A stretch of DNA of 64,000 nucleotides. It comes from Micromonospora halotolerans (lineage in GTDB: Bacteria; Actinomycetota; Actinomycetes; Mycobacteriales; Micromonosporaceae). The notes beneath the pieces were generated by a model. That model saw only the letters and a program-made list of their open reading frames with translations. It had not been told where the DNA came from and searched no databases. Made by a program: the position numbers and the translations under genes. Within the stretch, counting starts at the first letter, position 1; each line of letters opens with the position of its first letter. Of the stretch, positions 38,661 through 47,731 are shown piece by piece. The stretch covers positions 1,984,001-2,048,000 of the forward strand of contig NZ_CP134876.1 of assembly GCF_032108445.1 (NCBI RefSeq), read 5' to 3'.

Positions 38661-41117
38661 GTGCAGGACGTGACCTCTGACAGCTTCAGCTCGGCGCGCC
38701 TGGCGCCGCGCCGCGACCTGAAGCAGTCATCAGCGGCCACCGCATCGGCGGGCGGCGGCCCCGGCCGGGCGCCGGGCGAACTGCTGCGCCGGCTGCGCCT
38801 GCGGCACGCCACCGACCCGGTCACCCACGTCGAGCGGGTGCCGGCCCGGGCCGGCGAGCCGGCGCCGTGGCCGGACTGGGCGCCCGACGAGCTGCGGGCG
38901 GCGTTCGCGCGGCGCGGCGTGGTCGCCCCGTGGCGGCACCAGGCCGAGGCCGCCGAGCTGGCGTACGCGGGGAAGCACGTCGTGGTGGCCACCGGGACGG
39001 CGTCCGGCAAGTCGCTGGCCTACCAGTTGCCGGCGCTGGGCACCCTGCTCGCCGACCCGCGCGCCACGGTGCTCTACCTCGCTCCCACCAAGGCGCTCGC
39101 CGCCGACCAGCTCCGCGCCGTCGCCGGCCTGGAGCTGGAGGGGGTACGCCCCGCCACCTACGACGGGGACACCCCGCGCACCGAGCGGGAGTGGATCCGC
39201 CGGCACTCCCGGTTCGTGCTGACCAACCCCGACATGCTGCACCACGGCATCCTGCCCGGGCACGCGCACTGGTCGGGCTTCCTGCGCCGGCTCGCGTACG
39301 TGGTGGTCGACGAGTGTCACACCTACCGGGGCGTGTTCGGCTCGCACGTGGCACACGTGCTGCGGCGGCTGCGCCGGCAGTGCGCGCGCTACGGGCGTAC
39401 GCCGGTCTTCGTGCTGGCCTCGGCCACGTCGGGCGACCCGGCGACGGCGGCCGGACGCCTCACCGGCCTGCCCGTCACGGCCGTCACCGAGGACGCCTCG
39501 CCGCGCGGCGGGGTGACCTTCGCGCTCTGGGAACCGCCGCTGCTGCCTCCTCCCTCTGCGGACGAGGAGCTTGCCGACCTGGTGTCGGTCCGCCGCTCGG
39601 CGCTGCGGGAGACCGCCGATCTGCTGACCGACAGCGTGATCGAGGGGGTACGCACGCTCGCCTTCGTGCGGTCCCGGCGCGGCGCCGAGGTGGTCGCCGC
39701 GAACGCCCGGCGGGCGCTCGACGAGGCGGTGCCCGGGCTCGGCGACCGGGTGGCCGCCTACCGGGCCGGCTACCTGCGCGAGGAGCGCCGGGAGCTGGAA
39801 CGCGCGCTGCTCACCGGAGACCTGCTCGGGCTGGCCTCCACCAACGCCCTGGAACTCGGCGTCGACCTGGTCGGGCTGGACGCCGTGCTGATCTGCGGCT
39901 GGCCGGGCACCCGGGCGTCGCTCTGGCAGCAGGCCGGCCGGGCGGGCCGCTCCGGCGACGAGGCGCTCGCCGTGCTGGTGGCCCGGGACGACCCGCTCGA
40001 CACCTACCTGGTGCACCACCCCGAGGCGCTGTTCGGGCGCCCCGTCGAGGCGACCGTGCTCGACCCGGCCAACCCGTACGTGCTCGCGCCGCAGCTCGCC
40101 TGCGCCGCGCACGAGGCCCCGCTCACCCCGGCCGACCTGGAACTCTTCGGTGAGGGCGCGAAGGAGGCGGTCGACTCGCTGGTCGAGGCGGGTGCGCTGC
40201 GGCAGCGGCCCACCGGCTGGTACTGGCGGCACCGGGAACGCCCCGAGGTCGACCTGCGCGGCGAGGGCGGGGCCCCGGTCTGCGTGGTGGAGGAGTCCAC
40301 CGGCCGGCTGCTCGGCACCGTCGACGGCGGCTCCTCGCACTTCCTGCTGCACTCCGGCGCGGTCTACCTGCACCAGGGCGTCTCGTACGTGGTCGACTCG
40401 CTCGACCTGGCCGACGGGTGCGCGCTGGTGCACGCCGAGGAGCCGGACTGGTCCACCCACGCCCGGGACGTCACCTCGCTGTCCGTGGTCTCCGTCCGGT
40501 CGTACGTGGACGCCGGACCGGTTGGGCTCTTCCTCGGCGAGGTGGACGTGACCAGCCAGGTGGTGTCCTACCAGCGGCGGCGGATCGCCACCGGCGAGGT
40601 GATCGACGCCCGACCGCTGGACCTGCCGGCGCGGGAGCTGCGCACCGTCGCGGTCTGGTTCACGCTCTCGCCGGAGTCGCTGGCCCTCGCCGGAGTCGAG
40701 GCGGCGGACATCCCGGGGGCGCTGCACGCCGCCGAGCACGCCGCGATCGGCCTGCTGCCGCTCATGGCGACCTGCGACCGGTGGGACATCGGCGGGCTCT
40801 CCACCGCGCTGCACCCGGACACCGAGGCGCCCACCGTCTTCGTCTACGACGGCCACCCGGGCGGGGCGGGGTTCGCCGAGCGGGCGTACGGGACGGCCGC
40901 CGCCTGGCTGCGCGCCACCCGGGACGCGATCGCCGAGTGCGGCTGCGAGTCGGGGTGCCCGTCCTGCGTGCAGTCCCCGAAGTGCGGCAACGGCAACAAC
41001 CCGCTCTCCAAGCCGGACGCGGTCAAGGTCCTCGACGTGGTCCTCGCCAACCTGGCGGCGGCCGAGGGCGGGCGAGGGGCGGGGCTGCCCCGGCAGGAGG
41101 GGCGAGCCGCGGACTGA
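38661..41117 (+). CDS. DEAD/DEAH-box helicase with DUF1998-type C-terminus (helicase/secretion neighborhood)
   Basis: About 818 residues from GTG 38661, or 815 from GTG 38670; neither has a strong ribosome site. Superfamily 2 motifs are in order: ATGTASGKSLAYQLP (I), YLAPTKALAADQ (Ia), LTNPDMLHH, VVDECHTYRG (II, DECH), VLASAT (III), TLAFVRSRRGAEVVA (IV), LGVDLVGLDAVLICGWPGT (V), QQAGRAGRSG (VI). The C-terminus carries a cysteine cluster, CGCESGCPSCVQSPKCGNGN, as in MrfA-type helicases that act on DNA damage. In TIGRFAM terms this is the DECH-box helicase next to the Tad-like operon. It is divergent from the STAS gene. Confidence 0.92.
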   Translation: MQDVTSDSFSSARLAPRRDLKQSSAATASAGGGPGRAPGELLRRLRLRHATDPVTHVERVPARAGEPAPWPDWAPDELRAAFARRGVVAPWRHQAEAAELAYAGKHVVVATGTASGKSLAYQLPALGTLLADPRATVLYLAPTKALAADQLRAVAGLELEGVRPATYDGDTPRTEREWIRRHSRFVLTNPDMLHHGILPGHAHWSGFLRRLAYVVVDECHTYRGVFGSHVAHVLRRLRRQCARYGRTPVFVLASATSGDPATAAGRLTGLPVTAVTEDASPRGGVTFALWEPPLLPPPSADEELADLVSVRRSALRETADLLTDSVIEGVRTLAFVRSRRGAEVVAANARRALDEAVPGLGDRVAAYRAGYLREERRELERALLTGDLLGLASTNALELGVDLVGLDAVLICGWPGTRASLWQQAGRAGRSGDEALAVLVARDDPLDTYLVHHPEALFGRPVEATVLDPANPYVLAPQLACAAHEAPLTPADLELFGEGAKEAVDSLVEAGALRQRPTGWYWRHRERPEVDLRGEGGAPVCVVEESTGRLLGTVDGGSSHFLLHSGAVYLHQGVSYVVDSLDLADGCALVHAEEPDWSTHARDVTSLSVVSVRSYVDAGPVGLFLGEVDVTSQVVSYQRRRIATGEVIDARPLDLPARELRTVAVWFTLSPESLALAGVEAADIPGALHAAEHAAIGLLPLMATCDRWDIGGLSTALHPDTEAPTVFVYDGHPGGAGFAERAYGTAAAWLRATRDAIAECGCESGCPSCVQSPKCGNGNNPLSKPDAVKVLDVVLANLAAAEGGRGAGLPRQEGRAAD

Positions 41118-41220
41118 CCTCCTGGTTCGTGGGACGGGCGCATGAGTGGGTCGGCATCGGGGCATTGATGCATGGGAGCGCTTCCATATCCCCGAGATTC
41201 TTCGCGCCGGAGGTACCGCC

Positions 41221-41427
41221 GTGGCCGACACGATCGCCGAGACCGTCGACCTGCTCTACACGATCGACCAGGAGAACCTCACCCCCGACCAGCAGATCGC
41301 GCTGGGCGTCGCGCTGGCCAACCTGGCTCAGGCGGAGCGCCTGGAGCAGATCAACGAGCGCCTGCGCGGCATTCACCAGGTGCTCAACGCCTGGGCCATG
41401 AAGGCGACGGTCGACGGCGGCCGATGA
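41221..41427 (+). CDS. Small hypothetical protein
   Basis: Predicted 68 residues from GTG 41221 with GGAGG at 41210-41214. It is acidic and all-helical (ETVDLLYTIDQENLTPDQQIALGVALANLAQAERLEQINERLRGIHQVL), possibly a small coiled-coil or helical adaptor. It has no membrane segment. It lies 103 bp after the helicase stop. The function is unknown. Confidence 0.65.
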   Translation: MADTIAETVDLLYTIDQENLTPDQQIALGVALANLAQAERLEQINERLRGIHQVLNAWAMKATVDGGR

Positions 41428-41540
41428 CCGCCGGCCGGCCGCCGGCGAGCGGGTCACCCGTCGGAACGCGCCGGTCGCGGGCACGCGGTGACGGCGGAGC
41501 TGTGCGAGACTCCGGCGTTCACCTCTTCAAGGAGAATTTG

Positions 41541-42119
41541 ATGCAGCTCGACAGCTTGCAGGCCCAGCAGCGGTTCATCGTCCGGCAGCGGATCCGGATG
41601 ATGGTCAACCAGTACGAGGTCCACTCGGTGGCGCCGGACGGCTCGGAGGGTGGGCTGCTCGCGTTCGCGCAGCAGAAGCGGCTCGCGTTCAAGGAGCAGG
41701 TGACCATCTACACCGATGACTCCAAGCAGTACCCCCTGCTCGGCTTCAAGGCCCGCCAGCGCCTCGACCTCGGCGCCACGTACGACGTGACCGACCACGC
41801 CGGCACCCCGATCGGCCTGTTCCGCAAGGACTTCGCCCAGTCGCTGCTGCGCTCCACCTGGCACGTCGAGCAGGCCGGCCTGCCGCAGATCACCGGGCAG
41901 GAGCGGAGCCTGCCGGTGGCCCTGCTGCGCCGCTTCGTCGACTCGCTCTCCTGGCTGCCCTACCACTTCGACTTCGTGGCCAACGGCCAGCCGGTGTTCT
42001 CGGTCGACAAGAAGTGGGGCCTGCGCGACCGCTACGTGGTCGACATCCACCACCCGCAGATCGACCGGCGGCTCGTGATCGCCATGGCGGTCGGCCTGGA
42101 CGCCCTCCAGTCCCGCTGA
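41541..42119 (+). CDS. LURP-one/Tubby-like (scramblase-related) protein
   Basis: Predicted 192 residues; ATG 41541 has AAGGAG at 41529-41534. FIVRQRIRMMVNQYEVHSV opens a beta-rich fold with LLAFAQQKRLAFKEQVTIYTDD, LGFKARQRLDLGATYDVTDHAGTPIGLFRKDF, and a final AMAVGLDAL helix. This is the LURP-one/scramblase-related barrel family. The biochemical function in bacteria is unknown; membrane-lipid association has been suggested for relatives. It is monocistronic and convergent with the Tad-like operon. Confidence 0.8.
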   Translation: MQLDSLQAQQRFIVRQRIRMMVNQYEVHSVAPDGSEGGLLAFAQQKRLAFKEQVTIYTDDSKQYPLLGFKARQRLDLGATYDVTDHAGTPIGLFRKDFAQSLLRSTWHVEQAGLPQITGQERSLPVALLRRFVDSLSWLPYHFDFVANGQPVFSVDKKWGLRDRYVVDIHHPQIDRRLVIAMAVGLDALQSR

Positions 42120-42252
42120 CGTTGACGGCGCGGCCGGTGTCGGGGCGGTGGGTTTCTCCGCTCCGACACCGGCCCCACCCGTGCGGGGAGCGCTTCGGCT
42201 CGGACACCAGCCACGCTGCCGACGCCGCGCTTGCGCCCCCAACATGGGCCAT

Positions 42253-42320
42253 GGTCGTCAGACGCCGCGTTTCCGCTCCGGCGCCGGCCACGGTCGTCAG
42301 ACGCCGCGTTTCCGCTCCGG
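42253..42320. repeat. Tandem 29-bp direct repeat
   Basis: GGTCGTCAGACGCCGCGTTT plus CCGCTCCGG at 42253-42281 and again, identical, at 42292-42320. A third partial copy (GGTCGTCAG) starts at 42325 and runs into the stop of the TadE-like gene. It lies in the convergent spacer. Confidence 0.8.
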
Positions 42321-42329
42321 CCACGGTCG

Positions 42330-42764
42330 TCAGCCTCGGGTCGGGCCCGCCCGGGAGCTGGCGGTCGCCGCGCGGGCGAGCCAGGGCAGCGGGGCGACGC
42401 TCACCTCCGTCGTGACGACGAGGTCGAGACCGTCGAGCCGGCAGGCCGCCAGCCGGCCGCCGTTGGCCGTGACCAGGTCGGCGGCCCGTCCACACGCCGC
42501 CTCGGCGCCCTCCAGGGCCCGGCCGGCACCGGCGAGTGCCCCGAAGTCGGCGGCGTTCCGGGCCTGGTGGCGCGCGCATCGGGCCGCGCCGAGCCCGGCG
42601 CCGAAGAGCCCGACCAGCACGAGCACCAACCCCACGGCGAGCAGGCACACGGTCGCCCCACCCCGCTCGGCGTCGCGGTGTTGCCGCAGGTCAGTCACCC
42701 TCGCGGCCCGGTGTGCCCGCCGGCGCCCCGGGCCCGCCGGACCAGTCCCGTCCCGCGCGGTCAT
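42330..42764 (-). CDS. Helicase/secretion neighborhood TadE-like protein
   Basis: Predicted 144 residues from ATG 42764, overlapping the TadE stop. A basic N-terminus of about 35 residues is followed by one membrane helix (GGATVCLLAVGLVLVLVGLFGAGLGAA). The outer part has RHQARNAADFGALAGA, typical of the Rv3654c/TadE-like family, and two cysteines. These pseudopilin-like proteins are the last members of the actinobacterial Tad-like operon and are presumed to be assembled into, or exported by, the apparatus. Confidence 0.85.
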   Translation of the reverse strand: MTARDGTGPAGPGRRRAHRAARVTDLRQHRDAERGGATVCLLAVGLVLVLVGLFGAGLGAARCARHQARNAADFGALAGAGRALEGAEAACGRAADLVTANGGRLAACRLDGLDLVVTTEVSVAPLPWLARAATASSRAGPTRG

Positions 42765-43219
42765 GGTCGTGGTCCGGGGGCACCGGGTTCGACGGCCGCC
42801 ACCGCCGTGCCGGCCACGGTGAGGCGGGGCAGCCGGGCGCCGAAGCTCCGGACCGGTGCCCGGACGGTCACGGTGACACGGTCGTCGGCCACGGTCACCG
42901 AGATGTCCGCTCCGGCCGGGGCGTACCGCGAGCCGGCCGTCGACCCCGGTTCGCCCCGGGCGGCGGCCAGTGCCGCTTCCCGAGCCGCGTCGAGGCAGCC
43001 GGCCCGCGTGGTGACGGCGCCGACCGCGGTGAGGCCGGCGAAGAGGAGCAGCATCAGCGCCGGCAGGCCGGCCGCCAACTCGGCCGTGAACGAGCCCCGC
43101 TCCCGCGCACCCCACGGCCGCCGCGAGCCGACCCGCCCCGGGCGCCCGGTGCCTGCCGTGCCGGGCGGAGAGCCCGGGTGGGAACCGAAGTGGCAGCCGG
43201 CCCGCCGGCGGCCGGTCAC
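42761..43219 (-). CDS. TadE family pseudopilin-like protein
   Basis: 152 residues from GTG 43219 (GTGA overlap with the pilin stop); a later GTG near VGSRRPWGARERG may be the true start because the first 35 residues are atypical. ERGSFTAELAAGLPALMLLLFAGLTAVG is a classic TadE motif with a type IV-prepilin-like Glu five residues into the helix. The remaining part is an extracytoplasmic beta-rich domain. It corresponds to Rv3655c-like proteins. It is co-translated with genes on both sides. Confidence 0.85.
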   Translation of the reverse strand: MTGRRRAGCHFGSHPGSPPGTAGTGRPGRVGSRRPWGARERGSFTAELAAGLPALMLLLFAGLTAVGAVTTRAGCLDAAREAALAAARGEPGSTAGSRYAPAGADISVTVADDRVTVTVRAPVRSFGARLPRLTVAGTAVAAVEPGAPGPRP

Positions 43220-43383
43220 TTCAAGGCCCGGTCGATGACGGCGGTGAGCGCGGACTGCACGTTGCCGGAGGTGAGCACCTTCAGCAGGATCCCGGCGAAG
43301 GCGACCGCCGCGAGGGTGCCGACGGCGTACTCGGCCGTGTTCATCCCGGCGTCGCCGCGCAGGCGGGTGAGGAGTTTGCGCAT
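43216..43383 (-). CDS. DUF4244 small pilin-like protein
   Basis: Predicted 55 residues; ATG 43383 has AAAGGAAG upstream. RGDAGMNTAEYAVGTLAAVAFAGILLKVL shows the Flp-type prepilin layout: a short basic leader ending in Gly, then the hydrophobic segment with Glu at the fifth position (MNTAEY). This is the probable major pilin of the Tad-like system. Its own good ribosome site, in contrast to the overlapping neighbours, suits higher expression. Confidence 0.88.
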   Translation of the reverse strand: MRKLLTRLRGDAGMNTAEYAVGTLAAVAFAGILLKVLTSGNVQSALTAVIDRALK

Positions 43384-43406
43384 GTCGTGCTTCCTTTCTC
43401 GGAGGG

Positions 43407-44141
43407 TCACAGCACGTCGCCGAGGACGGCGACGATCACCGGCACCAGGCCGGCGAGAATGAAGGCGGGCAGGAAACAGAGCCCCAGCGGCAGCACGATG
43501 AGCACGCCGGCCCGTCGGGCGGCCGCCTCGGCCGCGGTCGAGCGGTCGGACCGCAGGTCGTCGGCGAGCCGGGTGAGCGCGCCGGCCAGCGCGGCGCCGC
43601 TGCTCGACGAGCGGATGGCGCCGGTGACCAGACGGTCCGCCCCGGGCACGGGCCGCAGGTGGTCCCACGCCTCCGCCGCCGTGCCACCGAGTTCGAGCGT
43701 CCGCCCGACCCGGCCGAGCCGGTCGGCGAGCGGCCCACCGAGCGCCTCGGCCACCGCCAGCACCGAGCGGTCCACCGGTGCGCCGGCCCGGAGCACGGCG
43801 GCCAGCAGGTCGGCGGCCAGCGGTAGGTCGGCGGTCTCCCGGAGCCGGCGGTCCCGGACGGCCCGCGGCTCGACCCGGCGCAGCAGGCGATCGGCGGCCG
43901 TCCCGGCCAGCGCACCGACGAGCAGACCGGGCCACCCGCCCACCACGACCAGCGCCGCCACACCCGCCAGGCCGGCGCCGAACCTGATCCGATCCGGCCA
44001 CCAGGCCGGGCGGCTCCGCTGCGCCCGCCGGGTGAGCGCGAGACGGCGCAGCCGCCGGGCCGGACGGACGGCGGAGCGGGACGCGACCACGAGCAACGCC
44101 GCCGCGCCCAGGCAGGCCGCGGCCACCACCTGCCGCGACAT
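43407..44141 (-). CDS. tadC: Type II secretion system F family protein (TadC-like)
   Basis: Predicted 244 residues from ATG 44141 (TGATG overlap). Membrane helices lie at the N-terminus (VVAAACLGAAALLVVAS), the middle (AGLAGVAALVVVGGWPGLLVGALAGTAA) and the C-terminus (GVLIVLPLGLCFLPAFILAGLVPVIVAVL). The cytoplasmic T2SSF domain has LPLAADLLAAVLRAGAPVDRSVLAVAEALGGPLADRL. It forms the inner-membrane platform with TadB and works with the TadA ATPase. Confidence 0.88.
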   Translation of the reverse strand: MSRQVVAAACLGAAALLVVASRSAVRPARRLRRLALTRRAQRSRPAWWPDRIRFGAGLAGVAALVVVGGWPGLLVGALAGTAADRLLRRVEPRAVRDRRLRETADLPLAADLLAAVLRAGAPVDRSVLAVAEALGGPLADRLGRVGRTLELGGTAAEAWDHLRPVPGADRLVTGAIRSSSSGAALAGALTRLADDLRSDRSTAAEAAARRAGVLIVLPLGLCFLPAFILAGLVPVIVAVLGDVL

Positions 44142-45166
44142 CAGGCGGCCCGCCCGGGTGCCGCGCCGAGGCGCTCCGCCCAGAGCAGCCCGCCGATCTG
44201 CAGTGCCACCGCCGCCAGGGCGCAGCCGCCGCCGACCGGGGTGTGCAGGAGCACGGCCACCGGGTCGACGCCGATGGCGTACCCCAACCCGATCCCGCCG
44301 AGGGGTAGCGCGGCGAGCAGCCAGGCGGTCGCCCGGGCACCGGCCGCCTGCGCCGAGGCCGCGGCCATGCCCCGGTCCGCCGTCCGGGCGTCGGCCTCGA
44401 CCCGTTCCAGCAGCTCGGCCAGGGGCGCTCCGGTGCGGTCGGCCAACCGCACGGCGGCTCGCGCCAACCGGGCGGTACGCCGCGGTCCGTCGCCGATCGC
44501 GTCGCCGGCGGGCAGCCCGGCCCGCAGGTCGGCGGCGAGCGCGCCGATCTGGTCCAGGTCGCGGCGGTGGGCCAGGTCGGTAGCCTGGCGGGCCCGCCGG
44601 CGCAGCACCGCCCGGGCGGCGAGCGCACCGTAGGCGGCCAGGGCCAGCGCGGCCACCGGGCCGCCGAGCAGCGCCCCGGCCCCGGCGCCGAGCACGGCCG
44701 CCGCCGGCAGGGCGGTCCGCCCGGACAGCGGGGCACGCGCGGCAGGGCCGGTCGCCGTCGAGGCGACATCCGATCGCCGGAGCGGGAGCGCGGCGACCAG
44801 CCGGAGGCGGTGTGCGCGACCGGTGGGGATCGGAGCGTCACCCAGTCTTGGCCGGTGCGCACGATCGGTCGGGACCGGCCCGGTGGTCGGGCGCGTCGGG
44901 TCGCGTCGCCCGGGCGGGCGCCCCGGAAGGGCGCGGTCAGCGGGATGTCCGAGCAGCGTGCCGGGCAGCTGGGTGCCGGACGCCCGTACCACCGGCCCGG
45001 GCCCCGCACCCGGGCCGACGCACCGCAGCCGGGGACCGCCCGGACCGGTGCGACTGCCCAGGTCGAGGACGGCGTGCTGCCGGATCCGGTTGGCGCGTAC
45101 CGGCCAGGCGACCGTGACCGCGGCGCCGGCCAGCAGCACGACCACCAGCCACACCTGACCGGTCAC
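44141..45166 (-). CDS. tadB: Type II secretion system F family protein (TadB-like)
   Basis: Predicted 341 residues from GTG 45166, overlapping tadA by 4 nt. An N-terminal helix (VTGQVWLVVVLLAGAAVTVAWPV) precedes an unusually long Pro/Arg-rich linker of about 100 residues. The T2SSF domain follows (ALAADLRAGLPAGDAI; LADRTGAPLAELLERVEADAR) and ends with helices WLLAALPLGGIGLGYAIGVDPVAVLL and CALAAVALQIGGLLW. It is the membrane platform partner of TadC. The linker is longer than usual and of low complexity. Confidence 0.87.
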   Translation of the reverse strand: MTGQVWLVVVLLAGAAVTVAWPVRANRIRQHAVLDLGSRTGPGGPRLRCVGPGAGPGPVVRASGTQLPGTLLGHPADRALPGRPPGRRDPTRPTTGPVPTDRAHRPRLGDAPIPTGRAHRLRLVAALPLRRSDVASTATGPAARAPLSGRTALPAAAVLGAGAGALLGGPVAALALAAYGALAARAVLRRRARQATDLAHRRDLDQIGALAADLRAGLPAGDAIGDGPRRTARLARAAVRLADRTGAPLAELLERVEADARTADRGMAAASAQAAGARATAWLLAALPLGGIGLGYAIGVDPVAVLLHTPVGGGCALAAVALQIGGLLWAERLGAAPGRAA

Positions 45167-46374
45167 GACGGCCCCCCAGAGCCGGGCCACGCCACGCAGA
45201 GGATCGGCGGCACGGTCACGCCCCGCTCGCGGAGCAGGGCGCCGAGCGGCCGGGCGGCCAGCCCGAGCCCGCGACCGCGTGTCCAGGCGGGGACCACGGT
45301 GACCACCCGCTCGGATCCCTCGGGCAGGAGCAGACCGATCGACTCCAGCACGCGACCCTCCGTGGTCCGTCGGACCTGCAAAAGGACCTGGAGCGCGGCG
45401 GCGACCTGGGCGTGCAGGGCGGCCCGGGGCAGACCACCGAGCATCCCGAGCGCCTCCAGCCGGGCCGGCACGTCCGCCGGGGCGTTGGCGTGCAGGGTGC
45501 CGGCCCCGCCGTCGTGGCCGGTGTTCAACGCGGCGAGCAGGTCGACCACCTCGGCGCCCCGGCACTCGCCCACCACCAGCCGGTCCGGTCGCATCCGCAG
45601 CGCCTGCCGGACCAGGTCGCTCAGCCCGACCGCCCCGGCACCCTCCACGTTCGACGTCCGCGCCTGGAGGCCGATCACGTGCGGGTGCACGGGCCGCAGC
45701 TCGGCCGCGTCCTCCACCAGCACGATCCGCTCGGTCCCGGGCACCAGCCCGAGCAGCGTGTTGAGCAGGGTGGTCTTGCCGGAGCCGGTGCCGCCGGTCA
45801 CCAGGTACGCCAGCCGGGCGGCCACCACGGCGGCGAGCAGCGGGGCGACCGGCCGGGGCACGGTGCCCTGCCGGACCAGCTCGTCGAGGGTGAACGGCCG
45901 TTGCCGGAAGGTGCGCAGCGACAGGTAGGGCCCGTCGGTCGCCACCGGTGGCAGCACCGCGTGCAGGCGGGTGCCGTCGGGCAGCCGGGCGTCGGCGTAC
46001 GGGGAGGCGTCGTCGAGCCGGCGTCCCGCGGCCGCGGTGAGGCGCTGGGCCAGCCGGCGCACGTCGTCGACGGTGCCCAGCGGCACGGCCACCTGGTGCA
46101 GCCCCCGCCCGCGGTCGACCCAGACCCGGGTGCCGTTCACCAAGACGTCGGTGACCTGCGGGTCGGCGAGCAGCGGTGCGAGTGGGCCGGCGCCGACGAG
46201 GTCGTCGTGGACCCGGTCGGCGATGCGGAGCAGGGCGGTGTCGCCGAGCACGGCGGCGTCCGGCTCGGCGCGTACGGCGGAGACGATGGCCGCGGGCGTG
46301 ACCGGCGTGGCGTCGGCGGCGAACCGGTGCCGGACGCGGACGGCCAGGTCCTCGGAGTCGGCCGGGCCGCTCAC
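45163..46374 (-). CDS. tadA: TadA-family secretion ATPase (CpaF-like)
   Basis: Predicted 403 residues from GTG 46374, overlapping the Ssd gene by 4 nt. The N-terminal domain includes LADPQVTDVLVNGTRVWVDRG. Walker A GGTGSGKTT is at about 194-202 (Lys 200), then the Asp box (IVLVEDAAELRP), Walker B (RMRPDRLVVGECRGAEVVDLLAALNTGHDGGAGTLHAN) and the His box. It powers assembly or secretion by the TadB/TadC platform. It is the ATPase of the actinobacterial helicase/secretion neighbourhood (Rv3659c-like). Confidence 0.93.
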   Translation of the reverse strand: MSGPADSEDLAVRVRHRFAADATPVTPAAIVSAVRAEPDAAVLGDTALLRIADRVHDDLVGAGPLAPLLADPQVTDVLVNGTRVWVDRGRGLHQVAVPLGTVDDVRRLAQRLTAAAGRRLDDASPYADARLPDGTRLHAVLPPVATDGPYLSLRTFRQRPFTLDELVRQGTVPRPVAPLLAAVVAARLAYLVTGGTGSGKTTLLNTLLGLVPGTERIVLVEDAAELRPVHPHVIGLQARTSNVEGAGAVGLSDLVRQALRMRPDRLVVGECRGAEVVDLLAALNTGHDGGAGTLHANAPADVPARLEALGMLGGLPRAALHAQVAAALQVLLQVRRTTEGRVLESIGLLLPEGSERVVTVVPAWTRGRGLGLAARPLGALLRERGVTVPPILCVAWPGSGGPS

Positions 46375-47474
46375 GCCGCACCCGCGGCGGGCACGTCGGT
46401 CAGCTCGTCGAGGAGTCGCTGGCAGAGCGCGGCGAGCGGGCCCTTGCCGCTGGCGGCCGGCGCCTCGCCCCGTTCCAGCCCGCGGCACAGCCCCGGCTCG
46501 GGCCGGAGCGTGCCGGCGAGCGGCAGCCCGAGCGCGCGAGCCACCTCGCCGGCCTTGAGCCGCCCCGGGGCGGGGCCTCGCACGATCACCGCCAGGTCGG
46601 CGCAGTGCGGTGCGGCCACGGCGACCACCCGGGCCGCGGCGGCGGTGGCCCGCAGCTCGGCCGGCACGACGATCAGCGCCCGGTCGGCCGCCTGGAGGGC
46701 GACCACGGCCGCGTCGTCCAGGTGCCGGGGCAGGTCGAGGACGACCATGTCGCGGCCCCGGCGGGCGGCGTCGACGGTGGCGGCCATCGCCTCGGCGGGC
46801 AGGTGCCGCAGTGCGCCCCGGTCCCACGAGAGCACGACCAGGTCGCCACGGCTGGGCAGGGCCCGGACCAGCGACGGCGGGTCCACCCGGCCGTCGGTGC
46901 CGGTGAGCCCGGGCCAGCGGAGCCCTTCGAGCTGCTCCCAGCCGAGCACGAGGTCGAGGCCGCCGCCGAGCGGGTCGGCGTCCACCAGGAGGGTGCGCAG
47001 TCGGGCCCGGGCCGCGGTGACGGCGAGGCCACCGGCCAGCACGCTCGCCCCGGCGCCGCCCCGCCCGCCGAGCACCGCCACGACCCGCGACGGGCCGCCG
47101 CCCGGGGGCTCGCCCGCGCATTCGGCGAACCGGTCGACCAGCCACGGCTCGGCCGCGGGCAGGGTGGCGACGTGCTCGGCGCCGATCAGCTCGGCGATCC
47201 GCGTACCCGGATCGAGCTGGCCGGAGCGGCCGACCAGCACCGTCCGGGGCCGGCGCGGCAGCCGGGCCCGCAGGCAGGCCTGCGCCTGGTCGGCGCCGAC
47301 GAGCACCAGCGGCGCCGGCGTCCAGCGGGCCCGCGCGGCGGCGGGATCGGCGGCCAGCTCGACCTCGGTTCCGCCGGCCGCGGCGAGCCGCAGCAGCTCG
47401 TCGAGGAGGTCGCCGTCGGCGGTGACGAGCAGGGGCAGCCGGCGGTACGGCGGCAGCGGGGTACGGGGCGGCAT
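46371..47474 (-). CDS. ssd: Ssd/CpaE-like P-loop ATPase
   Basis: Predicted 367 residues from ATG 47474 with GGAGG upstream. An N-terminal receiver-like part (PLLVTADGDLLDELLRLAAAGGTEVELA) precedes a MinD/CpaE ATPase domain: VVAVLGGRGGAGASVLAGGLA, a deviant Walker A in which the signature Lys is missing (GGAGAS for GGxGKS), then LLVDADPLGGGLDLVLG and MVVLDLPRHLDDAA. It is the first gene of the Tad-like operon. CpaE homologues place the apparatus in the cell; the mycobacterial version (Ssd) affects septum site choice and dormancy genes. Confidence 0.9.
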   Translation of the reverse strand: MPPRTPLPPYRRLPLLVTADGDLLDELLRLAAAGGTEVELAADPAAARARWTPAPLVLVGADQAQACLRARLPRRPRTVLVGRSGQLDPGTRIAELIGAEHVATLPAAEPWLVDRFAECAGEPPGGGPSRVVAVLGGRGGAGASVLAGGLAVTAARARLRTLLVDADPLGGGLDLVLGWEQLEGLRWPGLTGTDGRVDPPSLVRALPSRGDLVVLSWDRGALRHLPAEAMAATVDAARRGRDMVVLDLPRHLDDAAVVALQAADRALIVVPAELRATAAAARVVAVAAPHCADLAVIVRGPAPGRLKAGEVARALGLPLAGTLRPEPGLCRGLERGEAPAASGKGPLAALCQRLLDELTDVPAAGAA

Positions 47475-47731
47475 GGCGGCCTCCAGCGGTCGGACTCGGA
47501 CGTGCCGCGAAGCAGCCTGCCGCCGAAAGCCGCGAGTCCTCGCCCGGATCCGCCTCCCCTGTGGACAACCTCGCTGGTTGTGGACAAACCTCGGCCACCG
47601 GATTGATCTGTTATGGCGCGGCCGGTACGCGCCGCCGGACCGGTCGCCTGCCACCGCGGCGAGACCAACCCGGCTCGGAGCGGTGGCAGGCGACCCGACC
47701 AGGGCGGAACCTGGTCCCCGTACCCGATGGG

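Noticed and set aside
42253..42333. CRISPR array
   Set aside because: Only two full repeat copies with 4-10-nt spacers and no cas gene; a simple tandem duplication.
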